Source of the DNA: Madurella fahalii
Lineage: Eukaryota > Ascomycota > Sordariomycetes > Sordariales
Length of the DNA stretch: 64,000 nt
Assembly (NCBI GenBank): GCA_029876055.1
Contig: CM056875.1
Span: 682,001 to 746,000 of the forward strand
Direction: 5' to 3'
The notes below the pieces were generated by a model. The model was not told the origin of the DNA, did not search any database, and saw only the letters and a list, made by a program, of their open reading frames with translations. Made by a program: the position numbers and the translations under genes. Of the stretch, positions 9,896 to 19,429 are shown piece after piece (position 1 is the stretch's first letter; each line of letters starts with the position of its first letter).

Positions 9896-11670
9896 CTGGG
9901 TCCAAATCGGACTGCCGGACTTATTGCCTCACATCAAACACCATTGACACTGCCCAAGATGGTTCGTCAGAACCAGTCTCGACAACGCATCCCTCTAGCA
10001 AGAATTCCTCTAGCCAGGAGCGGTGTCTTGTACCAAAAAGTTTTATCTCCCTCTGACCAGACGGATCTTGTTTCCCAGCCATCGTCGAAGATTGGGAGAG
10101 ATGCCGGGGTTAGAGTGGATTGCTGGTCAGGCTCCATAGGGGGCGGTGACCTTAATTCGGAAATTATAATACTAGTTACGACGCTAACAAGTTAGATCGC
10201 TATCAGCTAGAAGACTGCTGATATTGCAGTTAAGATCCTGGTAAAGATCCTATTGGCTATCTTAGCTATAGTACTGGGGTGCGGAGTACTGACAGGTCGA
10301 GGACTCGAACGACTTCGTAGTCAGACATAGCAAGCGGTCTCGGTCTAGATACGAATTGCATATTAAGAAGGGACAAAGTTGTTCTCATCGGATTATCCTT
10401 CCTCTGATTAGAGGGAAATAAAGCATAAGAATGCATTTGGCCTACTAGGAAAGTCAGAACCTATCCAATAACAGACATCGGATTATCATTGTCAATAGGA
10501 CTGTCGACAATAGGGACATCCAAAATTTTGGCCAATAAAAGGACGCCTCGGCCGTGCCAGACTACTATATCTCACCACCTCTCAGCGAGGGACACCCGAC
10601 AAAACGCCAATCAATATACTACTTAACGAGTCTCCCTCTGACCAGACGGACAAGAATCGCTTCACCAATATACCGCCCATCGCGAACATCGGATTCCCCT
10701 ACCCCAAGGACTTCGGTCTAACTAGCCTCTTCAACGGCTACAGGATTACAGAGTACTTAGAATACTTCGAGGACGCTTATAACGACTTCAATATTAACGA
10801 GGATGCCGATAGGGCACGAAGATGGGAACGGTGGTACGACGCGGATATACGAGTAATCGTTAAGACCCTCCGATCCGAGCCCGTTAACTGGGAGACCTTT
10901 AAGGTGGATCTATATAAGCATTGGAAATACCAGGATCCTCGTTAAGATAAGAATGTCGTACTTAAGCTTCAGCGCTTCTATACGAGGCGTATCGAGTCAA
11001 CTGTACTAGCCCTGGTCAACGCCCTGGCAGAGTAGGATCGTCTTATTGCCCAGCTCCTAGGCAATAAGATCAAGGATACTAAAACCTTAGCAGCGAGTCT
11101 ATTCTGGACTAAGATAAGTAACAACTGTCAAAAGGATCATGTGCCAAAGGATCAGGATCACAGGATCTAGTGTGGGAGCCAAGCCCATGTACTCTATTGA
11201 GCTAAGGAAGACTGGCAGCTAACTGCGCCACGGTACGAACGTCATCCTGTACGCGTATCTCGTCTATAAAAGGAGCAAACTCTCCAGCAAAGATAGACGG
11301 ACAGAGGAGAGCAACAGAACACAAGAGGGACAATCAACACAATCAACACAATCAAGACAAGACACATAAAAAATCCTGAACTGTCATTTCCCAAGATTCA
11401 GAGGTGCCGTGTTTCCGACAACAACCTATAGATTACTCTCCTGGAACGAGGAAAGTAGAAGAACGATATCAAGGCTATAGGATACACTGATTTCTGTAAC
11501 TAGCTTTTTAGTATCGCTATAGACGGTTTTCTTGTCGATAGGTAAGTTCAGAAGGTCAAGCCTCGGGAGACCACTAAGGATTGTATATCCTCCCTTGCTA
11601 TAGCCGTTGCTATAAGCGAGAGAGCCGAAGACGACGAAGACATAGCCGTCTCTCCCTCTGATTAGACGGA
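9482..11670. repeat. Dispersed 18-bp palindrome TCCCTCTGATCAGAGGGA and variants
   Basis: Perfect copies lie at 9482-9499 and 9675-9692. Variants lie at 10048-10065, 10399-10416, 10633-10650 and 11653-11670, and one more at 320-337 in the other LTR copy. Three of the variants (TCCCTCTGACCAGACGGA type) fall within the gag-like coding stretch and encode SPSDQT. Confidence 0.8.
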
Positions 11671-12041
11671 GGAGGACCTCGATAAGATGATTAACGACTT
11701 TAAAGCCCTTGCGATTCAGAAAATGTAGTTCAAGGAGGTTTAACGATAGCTCGACGGCCTTAGGAACGTTAGAGTCCGTATTAATACCTAGGAAATCGAA
11801 GAACTCAGTTCCTTAGTCCTTCAGCATTACGGATAAAGCAAGGTAGGCTCTAGTACTTACCGCTTAGGCGTAATAGTCAGAAACAGCAACTATTACTACT
11901 GTAATAAGCCAGGCTATATGATTATAGAGTGCAATGTCAAGATAGCTGATTAAACTTGAGGACTGGCCTATCAAAGCGTCAACCGCAAGTGGTTCCTCGG
12001 GATAGAGCCAGATCGTACCTGTTGCCTGATCAAGAAGGACA
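10570..12041 (+). pseudogene. Gypsy-type gag remnant, RIP-damaged
   Basis: Protein-like sequence from about 10650 (NRFTNIPPIANIGFP) resembles the capsid region of Ty3/gypsy gag (FNGYRITEYLEYFEDAYNDF, then WERWYDADIRVIVKTL). TAA/TAG codons interrupt it where CAA/CAG is expected. At 11653 the repeated SPSDQT motif reads SPSD-stop-T, because CAG became TAG. At 11890-11931 a C-x2-C-x4-H-x4-C zinc knuckle is recognisable with its first Cys and its His both changed to Tyr, each by one transition. A solo LTR (11126-11420) splits the frame. The element is cut at 12041 by the Copia insertion. No protease or polymerase remains. Confidence 0.7.
11126..11420 (+). mobile_element. Solo LTR, family A (copy 2), with target duplication
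   Basis: Starts TGTCAAAAGG and ends TTTCCGACA. It is flanked by the perfect 5-bp direct repeat ACAAC at 11121-11125 and 11421-11425, so both ends are exact. It is inserted in the gypsy gag remnant. The termini match those of the Copia element at 12042-17795, which suggests a related Copia family. It carries the same antisense tRNA-like segment as copy 1 (11175-11230). Confidence 0.9.
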
Positions 12042-12316
12042 TGTCGGATGCACAGCACCTCTGAACGTTCGGAGTTAAATTTGGGATGGAAATTCAGATG
12101 TAAATTGAGGATGGAAAATTGAGGATGTCTTGTTTTCTTCTTTGTCTAACGGAGGTGAACTTCCTTCTTATTCCCAACTTCCTGGACCACGGAGACCCGG
12201 GTTGACGGGTCTCCGAGAGATCGGATCACACTTATCCGAGTTACACTAATCCGGATCACACTGATCCGGGTTCGTGTTTTGCAGATCCAGGATCCAGCTT
12301 CCTGACCCTTTTGACA
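12042..12316 (-). repeat. Downstream LTR of the Copia element
   Basis: 275 bp bounded by TGTCGGATGC and CTTTTGACA on the plus strand, a TG...CA pair. It adjoins the polypurine tract of the element at 12317-12325 (minus strand GAGGGGGTG). It includes a repeated (a/t)ccgg(a)tcacactgatccg block near 12225-12270. Confidence 0.8.
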
Positions 12317-12337
12317 CACCCCCTCAGATTCAACCCA

Positions 12338-14668
12338 TCAAGGGCTTGAATCTGGACTTCTCTCTTGCAGACTTGGTATCTGCGTCAGCCCTAGTTGCTT
12401 GATAAATCTTTGGTGCAAGGGGTAGTTAAGAGCCTTGGTCAGTCCGTCTGCCATCATCTTAGCTGAGGGCGTGTATTCCACCTTGATTTTCTTGCTTGCC
12501 ACTTCCTGGCGCAACCAGTGGTTGTGAATATCCACGTGCCGTAGTCGGGTCTGGAGGGTAGCTACTTCAGCCGTAACAAGTCGTATAGTCTGCTGATTGT
12601 CACACTGAATCTTGATGTGGTGGTCGTCCAGTTTGACTGACAGTTCGGCCAGTAGTCAGCTTACGAAGAGAGATTCTTTGGCGGCTTGTGCTAAGGCCAG
12701 TAATTCGGCCTCTGTAGTAGATGTAGTGACGGTTTCTTGCTTATTGGCCCTCCAACCCACAAGCCCACCAAACAACTTTATGGCGTACGCCTGAGAGCTC
12801 TTTCGATCAAGGCTGTTATCAGCGAAGGAGGCGTCGCTAGCAACAACGTAGTCGTTGCTACCCCCTAATTGCAGGGCCATTTTGCGTGTGTGATGTAGGT
12901 AGTAGAGGACTTGGTCTGCGGCCTTGTGGTGCTGGGGCCTAGGGTTGGTATTGAATCTGACTAGCCTTGATACTGCAAAAGCTATGTCGGGCCTCGTAAT
13001 TACAGCAGCGTATAGGATAGATCCAGTCTTCCGCTGATAACTGGTAATTGACGAGTGCTCTACTTTACTATCGTACGGCAACAATTCGGCCGTAGCCATT
13101 AGGATCTTAGCTGTTGGGCTCGTCGTAGCCAGGTTGACAATTTTATCAAGGTAAGCCGTTTGCGATAGCTAGATCAATCCTTTGGATCGGTCTTTTATAA
13201 CTTCGATGCCTAGAAACTACCGTAAATCATCCCCACCGGTAAGCTGGTATTTCTGCTGCAGTAGGTTGATCAAGGTCTGGGCGTTAGCTGCTTTTTCCTT
13301 CTTGTAACCCAGGACAATATCGTCGACGTAGAAGAAAATCAGGATTCCGTCCTTGATCAGGATACAGGGCTCGTGTAGGACAGCCTGGAACCTCAGGGCC
13401 AAGAGAGTCTTCTTCAGCTCCTTTTGCCAAAGTAATGGTGATTCGCGGAGGCCGTATAAGGCTTTCTTTAGCCGTAGGACTTTACCAGGACTTTTGTAGC
13501 CGGGAGGCATCTGCATATAGATGGTATCTTCTAGAGTAGCGTTGATAAAGGCGTTGACTGCGTCGTACTGCTTCAATTCAAGGTCGAACCTAGCTGCGAT
13601 AGCTATAACGATACGGAACGATCTTGCAGCGAGGGTAGCTGCATAGGTCTCCTGTACCGATGGTCTTTGTTGGTCACCCCTGACAACTAGCCTTGCCTTG
13701 CACTTTTTGAGGGTTCCGTCTTCGTTGTATTTGTAGGTATATACCTACATACAACCTAAAACGTCCTTGTCTTCTTTCTGTGGTTCTTGTCGGTCGACCT
13801 CGGACCAACAATCCATTGCAGTATTCACTCGCAGGTGATCCTTTTCGGCTTGGATAAATTGATCCTTGAATGGGTGGTCTTTGAGCTGGTGGTGCCACTT
13901 CGGCAGTAGAGGTAAATCTTGGCTGTGGAGAGTCTGTAGGCTGTAAGGCCGTCTGGCAAGTCGTTGTACCATTGCTTTTGTAACTGCCTGACCATTGTAT
14001 ATCCCAGCCAGTTGCTGTAACCGTCCTGCCATAAAAGCAGCCATCCAGGGTTTGAAGGTTGAATCCAGTACGGCTTGATGATCGGCTTGTTGGATCGAAG
14101 CTGCAAGTAATGCAGCCGGCGGCGTCAAAGGAGGTATAGGATACGGCTCAAATCTTGAGGACGTATATGGAAATTGCACCTCTTCTTCGGCCTCTTCTTC
14201 AGCCGTCTCGTCTTCCTGGTCCTCGTCGGCATCTAGTATCGGCTGTTCGACAACTTCTTCTTCTAGTGCTGTGGATCTTGGTACCTCTGGTTCGGGTAGT
14301 TGTATCGTTGCAAGGAGGTGGCTTAATTCGTCGAGTTGGAGATGCAGGCAGTTGTCCTTTAGGGTTTGGATGTCCCCGTTGAAGATCTCCTCTTCGTTGA
14401 ATATCACATCCCTCGTGCTGATCACCTTATTGGTTACCGGGTTCCAGATCCTGTAGATATTTGAAGAGCTGTATCCGATAAGGTAACCGATCCAGGCTCT
14501 TGGTTCCAGCTTTGGGTTCCATTGCCGAAGATTTTTCGGCTTGTTGAATACCCCTTTTTGAGCGCTTGTTGTCAAGGCAAAGGCTTTGCAGCCGTAAGCT
14601 CGGAGATGGGCCTAGTCTGGCTTCCTGTCTTCTACCACCACACCGTCTCTGTGGGCAAGGTAGGTATG
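12338..14668 (-). pseudogene. Copia pol, reverse transcriptase and RNase H part
   Basis: Frames on the minus strand: 14575-13745 (KLEPRAWIGYLIGYSSSNIYRIWNP-type motif cut here to its core, the Copia pre-RT linker with acidic stretch), 13576-13217 (reverse transcriptase, QYDAVNAF and the catalytic FFYVDD), 13099-12656 (RT connection and RNase H, with VASDASFAD and TTSTTEAELLALAQA) and 12535-12338 (RNase H end, EYTPSAKMMADGLTKAL). Frames are interrupted by stops and shifts near 13740, 13200, 13100 and 12600. Reverse transcriptase copies the element RNA and RNase H removes it; this copy cannot make a full enzyme. Confidence 0.85.
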
Positions 14669-15141
14669 TGTAAAGGGGTTGTTCTGGGAACACGTTGAGA
14701 GAGTGTCAGGTGCAGGAGGGTGTCAGGTGCAGGCGGGGCACTGCCAGGGTCAGGGGCATATAAATTACCGGCTTCGCCGGAAGTTTTGGAACGTTCAGAG
14801 TTCAACACTGTCACCTACCACCTCCTTAGAAGCGATAGCTGCGCAGACGCCGCTCCTTCAATGCGAATCATCCTTTCACTCTCCTTTTCTCACAGCAATC
14901 CCCATTTTCGATCTGACAGAGAGATGGACCACGATGTCTTGATACCGAAAAGACCTGGACCAGCGGGCGATATCTTGGTGAACAGCCTCCTATCAATTAC
15001 ACAGAGACTGATCCTTGCGGATCAGAAGTACCCCGCGTGAGAGAGTTCCCTCACGGGGTTCTTATCTATCCTATATCGTGACATCATCTAGCATCATTCG
15101 GCGGGTCCTCTTGACCTTCGTCTAGAGACTCTCGTTACAGT
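14669..15141 (-). mobile_element. Solo LTR, family B (copy 1), nested in Copia integrase
   Basis: On the minus strand it runs TGTAACGAG...CCCTTTACA and is flanked by the direct repeat gtatg (14664-14668 and 15142-15146). Without the LTR nested inside it (14704-14918 plus one target copy) it is 253 bp, like the 256-bp copy at 18965-19220. It is inserted in the Copia frame between integrase (TPYDRFHT) and the following YLAHRDGVV segment. Confidence 0.9.
14704..14918 (+). mobile_element. Solo LTR, family C (copy 1), nested in the family B LTR
   Basis: 215 bp, TGTCAGGTGC...GATCTGACA, with perfect target duplication GAGAG (14699-14703 and 14919-14923). It begins with a 17-bp tandem duplication (TGTCAGGTGCAGG then GGG, twice). 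The same element, nearly identical, is at 18729-18943 in the other orientation. It contains TATAAA at about 14758. Confidence 0.92.
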
Positions 15142-15146
15142 ATGGA

Positions 15147-15783
15147 AACGATCGTACGGGGTCTTCCAGTTATAGCCGTATTTAGGGGTCCGATTGTACA
15201 GGTAGACTGCAGCTCTGGCAATCTCTGGCCAAAGTATTGCAGGAAATTTGGTACCGGCTCGCATTGCCCTGATCTTTTCTGTGATCACACCCCCTAAGCG
15301 TTCGGCGCCCCCATTTTGCGTTGGCGTATTAGGTGCCGAAGGCTCGACCTTGATAAAGCGTCGTGTGAAAACGGCCTTGATAACTGGCTGATGGAATTCG
15401 TTGTCGCATTCTACTACCTTGGGCTGTACTTGGTATTGTTGCTCTAGGGTACCAAAGAAATGATCGAGTGCTGAAATAATGGACTCGGCCTCTCTGTCTT
15501 GAAGGTAGTAGTCCCAGGCTAACCCGGACCATCTGTCGACTATTAACAACAGATATCGGTAGCCGTTATACCCTTCCTTGAAGTCGAAGAGGTCTATAGC
15601 AAATCGTATCCCTAGGCCTTCGTTGTGGTCTCGGGGTTGCCGGCGAATTTGAAGCTTGGTCTTGGAGACTCCACACGCCTCACATTCGACTGTGGTGGGC
15701 CCTTTGATTCGTACGCCTTGTGTGTGCTGGACTAAGTGCTCTAACGCCTGTGGGCCAGGGTGGCCAAGCCGTAGATGCCACAA
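15147..15783 (-). pseudogene. Copia integrase
   Basis: A 229-codon frame on the minus strand. It starts with the gag-pre-integrase motif WHLRLGHPG, followed by a partial zinc-binding CEACGVSK segment and the integrase core with the DDE catalytic set: Asp in FAIDLFDF, Asp in VECDNEF and Glu in NGGAERLGG. It ends at TPYDRFHT where the family B LTR is inserted. The first His-Cys pair of the usual HHCC zinc finger looks intact only in part. Integrase joins the cDNA copy to the host chromosome; here it is separated from reverse transcriptase by the insertion. Confidence 0.85.
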
Positions 15784-16656
15784 GTCGGCGATTGCTTTGC
15801 TGGGCCGTCTTTTAGTATAGGTATTGAACCTGTTGCGGTATACGACGAAGGCTGCATTGGAATAGGAGCGAGGTAGGTCTTCTAGGACAAACTAGTCATA
15901 TCGATCTACTAGGTAGCCAAGGACGAAGCTGTTGGATCTCCGTAGGCAGTTGTTACTAGGACTTGTATCCCACCAGATGCCCTGCTTTCGCAGTTGCTGT
16001 AAAGACACTAGGTTGTAGACAAATCCAGGGCAGTAGGCTACGTCTCGAAGCCGTAAGATGTGGGTGGCCTTTCGATGGCGTTGCCGTATCTGTAGCCATC
16101 GGGGCCGTGGTTGCTGGTGCCCCTGAATCTAGATATCTACATCTCTATATCCTTGAATAGGTACTGAGCTATCCCCGGCCTACATATAATCGCCAGGCTC
16201 GGCCTTCTTGAAATTGTTGAACCTGTCTCTTCGGTTAAAGATATGAATAGTAGTTCCAGAATCTAGGATAGCTGAATTCTTTAAAGGATATTCAGCTGTT
16301 AAGAAGGCTGTCTTTGCAATCAGGAAACTGCTAAGGCAGCGGCTGATTTTCCGGCCTAGTCAACTCTGTGACTCCATCTGATGCCTCAGTTTCTCGACTT
16401 CTTTTTGTAACGTCGGATCCTTTAAGGACTTGTCGGCCCTGACCCGAATGTAGTTTCTTTCGACAAAGCTTTCGGGTGCTATTTCTGGAAAGGTATAGTA
16501 ATATCTTTGTAGATGGTGGAACTGGCTATAACAGGTATATATGGTTGTGACGGCTGTGCCTAAGGCCTTCCTTGGCCCTAATTTAGGTCTTTTGCCCTCT
16601 GGGGTCTTGGCTTTGTTTTGCCGTTTTCTCGGCCTGCCGTTACTAGAGCTACCCTG
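15784..16656 (-). pseudogene. Copia gag end and aspartic protease, degenerate
   Basis: No long frame remains, but the minus strand at about 16300-16260 encodes NSAILDSGTTIHIFN, the D-S-G-T protease motif of Copia elements. A TAG follows in TYM-stop-AGDSS where CAG is likely. The segment links the gag frame and the integrase frame. The usual gag zinc knuckle was not found intact. Confidence 0.65.
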
Positions 16657-17661
16657 TTACGTTCGTTGACTATTGTTTTGTTCCCCCCTATTACTACCAG
16701 GGCCGACTTCGCTATCAGAAGTGTCCTCCTGATAGGCCTCTTTACCACCTTTTGTGGGACCACCTTTTGTGGGGGCAAAGGAAGGGCCAAACAAGCCTTT
16801 TACTATCCGGTGGCCACCCGGTCTGCTGGTCTTCGTTGACTGCTTTACCTCCTCCCGAAAGTCGTTAGCTACCTCTCGGTAGGTTAGGGTTAACTGCGAT
16901 GCCTTTACTCCTTTCACTAGCTTATAGGCCGTAACCCAGTGACTCATGATCGGCTTTACCGCATCAGTAAAATCCTGGAACCAGGCGCTTGTCGATAGAG
17001 GCTTAGGAACTTTCTTCCTTTGGGCGTTAGAGAGCGCTTGCTCCCAATTTTCGGACCACCTGATTAGGTCCTTGGGGAGTCGTACGAGGGGTTTGACGGC
17101 TTGTCGATAGACTTCGCGAGCGTCTGAGAGTGCTTTATCGTTACTCATACCGGCTTGGGTTTGAAGAGCCGAATACCATTCTGAGATTGTCTCGGTCGGG
17201 TCGCAGGAAGTAAGCTGGTAATATGGACTGACTGTCTTCAGAATCCACTGCTTCAGCCGCTCGATCTTATCGGTTTGTTGCTCGTACTTCTTGAGCTCGG
17301 CTTGGTAAATAGACCATTCGAGCTGGAAGGTACGAAAACCGTCTGCCGTAAGGTCGCTGATTCCAATTGCTGACGTAGTTGCAATTGCTGACGTGGTTGA
17401 ACCCGTTGCCGGGGTTGCTGTCTGTTCGTCCTCAACTACAGATTCAGTACGGCCTCTAGCCGTAATAGTTGACTGGGTAGGGCTTTTGTGCTTGTGACGT
17501 GCTGGGTCCGGAGCCGTAGGTTCGCTGAGGAATGGAGTAAGACCCTGAATCTGGGCCCACGTATTGCCGGCAACGGCCTGGGCTTGGAACTGCAGGTTCC
17601 AGGATTCCCAGTCGTCGGAACTGGTTAGGTAGACAGTCTTATCGTTGTTGATAGCAGTCAT
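16657..17661 (-). pseudogene. Copia gag
   Basis: An intact 334-codon frame that starts MTAINNDKTVYLTSSDDW, typical of Copia gag (UBN2-like) proteins: W-E-S-W-N near residue 18, then central helical region YYQLTSCDPTETISEWYSAL. The C-terminal part is basic and Gly-rich (GGPTKGGKEAY). The frame is open, but protease and pol downstream are broken, so I class it with the dead element. Gag normally builds the particle that encloses the element RNA. Confidence 0.8.
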
Positions 17662-17745
17662 CTTGAATCAGGTTCAGAGATGCTTTTGAATGTGCTTCCT
17701 TTATTGGCTGGCTTAATCGGAGGTTGAGCGAATGAGACTCTTAAT

Positions 17746-17795
17746 TGTCGGATGCACAGCACCTCCGAACGTTCAGAGGTGCTGTGCATCCGACA
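17746..17795. repeat. 50-bp near-perfect palindrome replacing the upstream Copia LTR
   Basis: Starts TGTCGGATGC and ends GCATCCGACA; the 25-bp arms differ at one position. The left 33 bp match the outer end of the other LTR (12042-12074). The centre is the 8-bp palindrome GAACGTTC. The rest of the LTR is absent. Confidence 0.85.
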
Positions 17796-18436
17796 CCCTT
17801 GAGGTCACCAGTTACAGGGCCACAACGGAAACCCCGTAACACCCGGTCTCGTCAAAGTTGTATATATCTTCATCAAGGATACCGTATTTGGCTTTGGTAT
17901 TGTATACAAGTGCAAACCACTTGCGAATAATCTTCGGATCTTCGCATTTAGCTCTCTAGTAGTCGTATCTACACGTAAAACGCGTCCGGAGTTCTGGTTG
18001 GCATTTGACAAAGTTGTGAGCCCAGAGCTTGCCGATAGAGGGCGCATCACGTTCGCGTAGTAGTTAGTTGGCCATATCTTCCACAAAACGAAGCCGAGGA
18101 GGGAATGCGCGTATACAGAGCTCAGTTATATACTGAATAATCGTATACTCCTCTAGATCCGTAAGTTTTCGTGAATTAGCTGGAGTATCGTGTCGTACAG
18201 GCCGACCGTCACGTCGGGCAGACAGGGTCATTGGTAGTACATGTCGCAAACTACCAACTACACTAAACACCCCAAAGGTGAGGAGCTCCACGATTGTTAG
18301 TCGTAGAATGCTAAACCTGCATTTTATCTGACAGTACATTATAGATCGCAGTTGCCTTTCGAGGACTAAGTTTTGGATTATCTTGTATAGCCTTGAGGGC
18401 TAAAATAATCCTGGATTCGACTGAGGAGGAATCCAT
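17796..18436 (-). pseudogene. Fot1/Pogo-type DNA transposase N-terminal remnant
   Basis: On the minus strand from an ATG at 18436: MDSSSVESRIILALKAI and NPKLSPRKA (helix-turn-helix start), then in other frames DTPANSRKLTDLEEYTII (CENP-B-type DNA binding region), IGKLWAHNFVK and, near 17860, the catalytic YNFDETG motif. A TAG interrupts YDY-stop-RAKCEDP. The frame stops at the Copia palindrome, so the second half of the DDE domain is gone and is not found on the other side of Copia. Such transposases excise and insert their own DNA with TA target sites. No terminal inverted repeat was identified. Confidence 0.75.
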
Positions 18437-18559
18437 GGCGAAATAGTAGTAGAATTAGTAGGAGAAGTTGGAAGGTCGTGTTTTGCCAAGAAAGTGTACC
18501 GCTCACTTATATGTACCGATCGCTTATAAAACACGTTAGCGGTTAGGCTAATCGAGGCC

Positions 18560-18728
18560 TAGTCAAAGAGCTTTAGGATAATAGCCGGAGCCTACAAAGT
18601 TACCCCTATCCGGAACCTCGAAACAGAAATTTAGGTATCACCAAAGGACCTATATCTCAATAAGAGGCTTGTAGACTTCGAAACCTGGTTACAGACCCCT
18701 GTTGTATAGGCTAAGTAAGGCTTAGAAG
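18560..18728 (+). pseudogene. LINE (Tad1-like) reverse transcriptase tail
   Basis: Encodes IIAGAYKVTPIRNLETE, a stop, then DLYLNKRLVDFETWLQTP, the characteristic end of the reverse transcriptase region in fungal Tad1-type LINEs. Stops fit TGG to TAG and CAG to TAG changes. The sequence probably resumes after the family C and B LTRs (about 19221-19400), also with stops. Only this tail is present. Confidence 0.6.
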
Positions 18729-18943
18729 TGTCAGATCGAAAATTGGGATTGCTGTGAGAAAAGGAGAGTGAAAGGATGATTCGCATTGAAGGAGCGGCGT
18801 CTGCGCAGCTATCGCTTCTAAGGAGGTGGTAGGTGACAGTGTTGAACTCTGAACGTTCCAAAACTTCCGGCGAAGCCGGTAATTTATAGGCCCCTGACCC
18901 TGGCAGTGCCCCGCCTGCACCTGACACCCTCCTGCACCTGACA
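18729..18943 (-). mobile_element. Solo LTR, family C (copy 2)
   Basis: 215 bp, nearly identical to 14704-14918 in inverse orientation. Target duplication AGAAG at 18724-18728 and 18944-18948 fixes both ends. It lies in the LINE remnant, 21 bp from the family B LTR. Confidence 0.92.
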
Positions 18944-18964
18944 AGAAGCCCCAATGCGCCCACC

Positions 18965-19220
18965 TGTAATGAGAGCTACTGGGTAAGACCGAGAGAACCG
19001 GCCGAATGACAGTGGATGATGTCACTGTACTAGGGTAGATAAGAACCCCGTGGGAAACCTTCTCACGCGGGGAACTTCTAATCCGTAAGGATCAGTCTCT
19101 GTGTAGTCAATGACAATAGGAGGCTGTTCGTAAAGCTATCACCCACCGATCGAACCCCTTTCGGTACCGAGACATCGTAATCCATCTCCCTCAACGTGTC
19201 CCAGAACAACCCCCTTTACA
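18965..19220 (+). mobile_element. Solo LTR, family B (copy 2)
   Basis: 256 bp, TGTAATGAG...CCCTTTACA, with target duplication CCACC (18960-18964 and 19221-19225). It shares the block GATAAGAACCCCGTG and a later ATCAGTCTCTGTGTA with copy 1. Confidence 0.92.
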
Positions 19221-19429
19221 CCACCAAACTCCCTGATCTAAGGAGTTTGCAACAGGCTATATAGGAGGTTCTAGAGACGAAGGTAAGGCCGTAAAACCCT
19301 GTTACCATAGTAGCCGACAATATCTGAAAAAGCCGCTATTACTATTAGCCAGTGGGTAAGCCAGGGCCAAGGTCAGGACTAGGACCTTGGGAGAAAAACC
19401 CCTCACAGATTGCTCCCCCCTGATGATTG

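Larger units (their letters stand above)
12042..17795 (-). mobile_element. Ty1/Copia retrotransposon, defective
   Basis: Read on the minus strand, the order is gag, protease, integrase, reverse transcriptase and RNase H, which is the Copia order. The downstream LTR is 12042-12316 (275 bp, TGTCAAAAGG...CATCCGACA on the minus strand), preceded by a polypurine tract GAGGGGGTG. The upstream LTR is reduced to a 50-bp palindrome at 17746-17795. Flanks are ggaca on the left and ccctt on the right, so no target duplication is left. The left flank is gypsy DNA and the right flank a Fot1 transposase, which indicates rearrangement. A nested pair of solo LTRs (14669-15141) interrupts the coding region, and scattered stops show the copy is dead. 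Confidence 0.88.

Noticed and set aside
10280..10320. B-box-like ggactcgaac (tRNA candidate)
   Set aside because: No A-box at a suitable distance and no cloverleaf could be drawn.
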